Notes under the pieces: generated by a model
Databases searched by the model: none
What the model saw: the letters and a program-made list of their open reading frames with translations, nothing else
What the model was told of the DNA's origin: nothing
Source of the DNA: CAYUPI01 sp964446585
Lineage (GTDB): Bacteria > Verrucomicrobiota > Verrucomicrobiia > Limisphaerales > UBA8199
Length of the DNA: 6,129 nucleotides
Direction of reading: 5' to 3'
Assembly: GCA_964446585.1 (NCBI GenBank)
Contig: CAYUPI010000122.1
Coordinates: forward strand, 1-6,129
In this document: positions 5,875-6,129 of the stretch, in pieces
Layout of the letters: each line of letters begins with the position of its first letter
Position numbering within the stretch: the stretch's first letter is position 1
Translations under genes and position numbers: made by a program

Positions 5875-6129
5875 TCACCGCCATCTTAGACCACAGCGGA
5901 CCATATTCCGTTTGAAATAAATCTGCAGAAAACTAATGGCGCCCGCCATTGCAAAAACGATTGGCCGAACGATTGGCCGAGCTTGACGCTGATTGGTGGG
6001 TCTTCTAACGTTTCCTCCTCGCGGAATGGCGGATTTCAAAACCCACTCGCGCACTGCACTTTGCCGGTGACGAAGCGAAAGGTTTGTTTGTGAATGTGAC
6101 CGTAGAAAATTTGGCCCCGTGCAAGAAAC
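5875..6129 (-). CDS. Doubtful open frame entering from the right edge, 84 codons
   Basis: This frame has no stop across 84 codons and ends in TGA 9 bp before a strong intrinsic terminator on the same strand, which is where a real gene could end. Against this, the product (with REWVLKSAIPRGGNV and a duplicated RPIV encoded by the tandem 12-bp repeat) shows no domain I recognise, and third positions are not GC-enriched as in the neighbouring genes. A random open frame of this length is quite possible. Listed only because it may be the 3' part of a longer gene outside the window. Confidence 0.15.
   Translation of the reverse strand, partial: VSCTGPNFLRSHSQTNLSLRHRQSAVREWVLKSAIPRGGNVRRPTNQRQARPIVRPIVFAMAGAISFLQIYFKRNMVRCGLRWR
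5935..5950. repeat. Short palindrome AATGGCG-CC-CGCCATT
   Basis: Perfect 7-bp arms (5935-5941 and 5944-5950) flank a 2-nt centre. On the minus strand the arms are followed by AGTTTTC, a weak T-rich stretch, so it is at best a poor terminator; a protein-binding palindrome upstream of the sirtuin operon is equally possible. Function not determined. Confidence 0.4.
5956..5979. repeat. Tandem duplication of a 12-bp unit, AACGATTGGCCG
   Basis: Two exact adjacent copies occupy 5956-5967 and 5968-5979. The core GATTGG recurs a third time at 5991-5996 (GATTGGTGGG). The repeats lie about 150-185 bp upstream of the sirtuin start, beyond the terminator, so they could be regulator-binding half-sites on one helical face (12-bp and 20-bp steps) or simple slippage duplication. 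No regulator can be named. Confidence 0.55.

Larger units (their letters stand above)
5866..6129. other. Intergenic or uncharacterised region upstream of the sirtuin terminator
   Basis: No recognisable protein or RNA gene is seen here. The minus strand is open without a stop from the right edge to a TGA at 5875-5877 (84 codons), ending 9 bp before the terminator stem. The peptide is rich in Arg, Ser, Gln and Asn, matches no family I know, and has no codon bias like that of the four real genes. Its only ATGs lie in the last third, the first at 5949, which would give 24 residues. The region also holds the palindrome and tandem repeat listed separately. It could be the tail of an upstream gene, a small RNA that uses the terminator, or plain spacer. 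Confidence 0.5.

Noticed and set aside
5330..5884. 184-codon minus-strand frame beginning near the terminator
   Set aside because: It overlaps the sirtuin in another frame and runs through the terminator hairpin. The sirtuin frame carries all the conserved motifs.

Overview
The window is a stretch of bacterial chromosome, moderately GC-rich and densely coded, with four well-supported protein genes and two short intergenic regions. I see no rRNA, tRNA, transposase, phage gene or CRISPR array. The organism cannot be named from the sequence. Heptad CCAAG-type repeats and CACAGAAG-type inverted repeats in and beside the genes remind me of intergenic repeats in Verrucomicrobiota (Pedosphaera/Limisphaerales-like) and related soil bacteria. 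That assignment is an inference with low to moderate confidence.

Layout. Positions 1-1592, minus strand: a thiamine-diphosphate 2-keto acid decarboxylase of the pyruvate/indolepyruvate decarboxylase type. It is cut off by the left window edge near its C-terminus. Positions 1593-1799: a divergent intergenic region with an inverted repeat. Positions 1800-3941, plus strand: a full-length glutamine-dependent NAD+ synthetase (NadE) with a repeat-derived C-terminal tail. Positions 3919-5052, minus strand: a flavoprotein amine oxidase of the monomeric sarcosine oxidase/N-methyltryptophan oxidase family. Its 3' end overlaps the 3' end of nadE by 23 bp. Positions 5049-5810, minus strand: a sirtuin (NAD-dependent protein deacylase), whose stop overlaps the oxidase GTG start by 4 nt. 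Positions 5811-6129: a non-coding or uncertain region holding a strong minus-strand intrinsic terminator just before the sirtuin start, a tandem 12-bp repeat, a palindrome and a weak open frame running in from the right edge.

How the genes relate. The sirtuin and the oxidase read as a two-gene, translationally coupled unit. NadE makes NAD+ and the sirtuin consumes it, but they lie on opposite strands and converge, so co-regulation is not implied. The keto acid decarboxylase diverges from nadE. It keeps the Asp, Glu, His-His and distal Glu of true decarboxylases, which argues against acetolactate synthase.

I found no clear new multi-gene system. The points most worth a second look are the terminator wedged directly before the sirtuin start codon, the sirtuin-amine oxidase coupling, and the repeat DNA incorporated into the NadE C-terminus.
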